From NCBI RefSeq assembly GCF_900099705.1, contig NZ_LT629695.1, positions 2,294,001-2,358,000 of the forward strand: 64,000 bases of DNA, given 5' to 3'. This document shows, one piece after another, positions 63,694-64,000 of the stretch. The stretch's first letter is position 1, and the number at the start of each line of letters is the position of its first letter. This stretch comes from Agrococcus jejuensis (GTDB lineage Bacteria; Actinomycetota; Actinomycetes; Actinomycetales; Microbacteriaceae). Position numbers and translations under genes: made by a program. The notes under the pieces are model-generated. The model did not search any database. It saw nothing but the letters and a program-made list of their open reading frames with translations, and was not told where the DNA came from.

Positions 63694-64000
63694 CCGACGC
63701 CACCACGCCCACCGAGCCGACCGCCGACCCCGCGGCACCCGTCGAGCAGCAGCCCGAGCCCGCAGGCGCCGGCCGCGAGGCCGCGAGGTACCGTACACAG
63801 CTCCGCGAGACCGAGGCGAAGCACGACGCGCTCGCCACGCGCCTCGAGGCCATGCAGCGCGCCGAGGTCGAGCGTCTCGCCTCGTCCGAGATCCGCCTGG
63901 GCTCGTCGCTTTGGGCATCCGGCAAGCAGCTCGCCGACCTGCTCGACGAGCACGGCAACGTCGACGCCGACCTCGTGCAGGCCGCCGCGATCGACGCACG
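63690..64000 (+). CDS. Partial gene: possible capsid scaffolding protein
   Basis: The first 103 residues are present before the window ends. A Pro/Thr/Glu-rich start (about 1-30) precedes a coiled-coil-like stretch, REAARYRTQLRETEAKHDALATRLEAMQRAEVERLA, and then LADLLDEHGNVDADLVQAAA. This order (disordered, coiled coil, helices) is typical of phage scaffolding proteins located before the major capsid gene. GGAGGA lies just before the ATG. Identification needs the rest of the gene and its neighbours. Confidence 0.45.
   Translation, partial: MTDATTPTEPTADPAAPVEQQPEPAGAGREAARYRTQLRETEAKHDALATRLEAMQRAEVERLASSEIRLGSSLWASGKQLADLLDEHGNVDADLVQAAAIDA

Overview
The window is very GC-rich, densely packed DNA from an actinobacterium, most likely the family Microbacteriaceae (an Agrococcus-like genus is my best guess). 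That rests on menaquinone genes, a resB/ccsB cytochrome c maturation system, a bS22 ribosomal protein, frequent GTG starts, and many promoters whose -10 hexamer lies only 6-7 bases before the start codon (leaderless mRNAs). No sequence search was run, so all names come from recognising motifs and gene order.

Layout. 1-7.8 kb: small regulators, bS22, an archaeal-type aspartyl-tRNA synthetase and assorted conserved proteins. 7.8-18.7 kb: cytochrome c maturation (TlpA-like protein, CcdA, ResB, CcsB), split by a 7-kb block (10.8-17.7 kb) that looks like a complete glutamylation-type ethanolamine (or polyamine) catabolic locus: permease, glutamine-synthetase-like ligase, aldehyde dehydrogenase, amidohydrolase, SDR oxidoreductase and a FadR-type regulator. 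18.7-36.8 kb: menaquinone biosynthesis (menC, menB, menE, menA, menD, menF, menG, polyprenyl diphosphate synthase) and a ferredoxin/flavodoxin-type NADP reductase. Mixed in are three tandem membrane-anchored paralogs sharing an N-terminal MPDFxMP tag and a PPK2 polyphosphate kinase with a lysine-rich tail. Together the Ccs and Men genes serve the respiratory chain.

36.8-45 kb: MarR regulator/VOC protein, a LysR regulator divergent from PutA (proline to glutamate), cardiolipin synthase, a YajQ protein and tRNA-Tyr. 45-58 kb: an M23 cell-wall peptidase, an alpha/beta hydrolase, an alpha-glucosidase, an acetate symporter pair, and a maltodextrin-type ABC importer (binding protein and two permeases, no ATPase) next to a neopullulanase-like enzyme. 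58.2-59.6 kb: an epimerase, tRNA-Thr and tRNA-Met. From about 59.6 kb to the right edge: an integrative element sitting against tRNA-Met (integrase, leaderless repressor, excisionase, replication-type gene, small phage-like genes, and the start of a possible scaffold gene). The element is not complete within the window.

Several families of palindromic repeats sit in intergenic regions, often between convergent genes. Two of them run into the 3' ends of genes (eat permease and menF) and appear to have replaced the native stop codons. There is no CRISPR array and no transposase gene.
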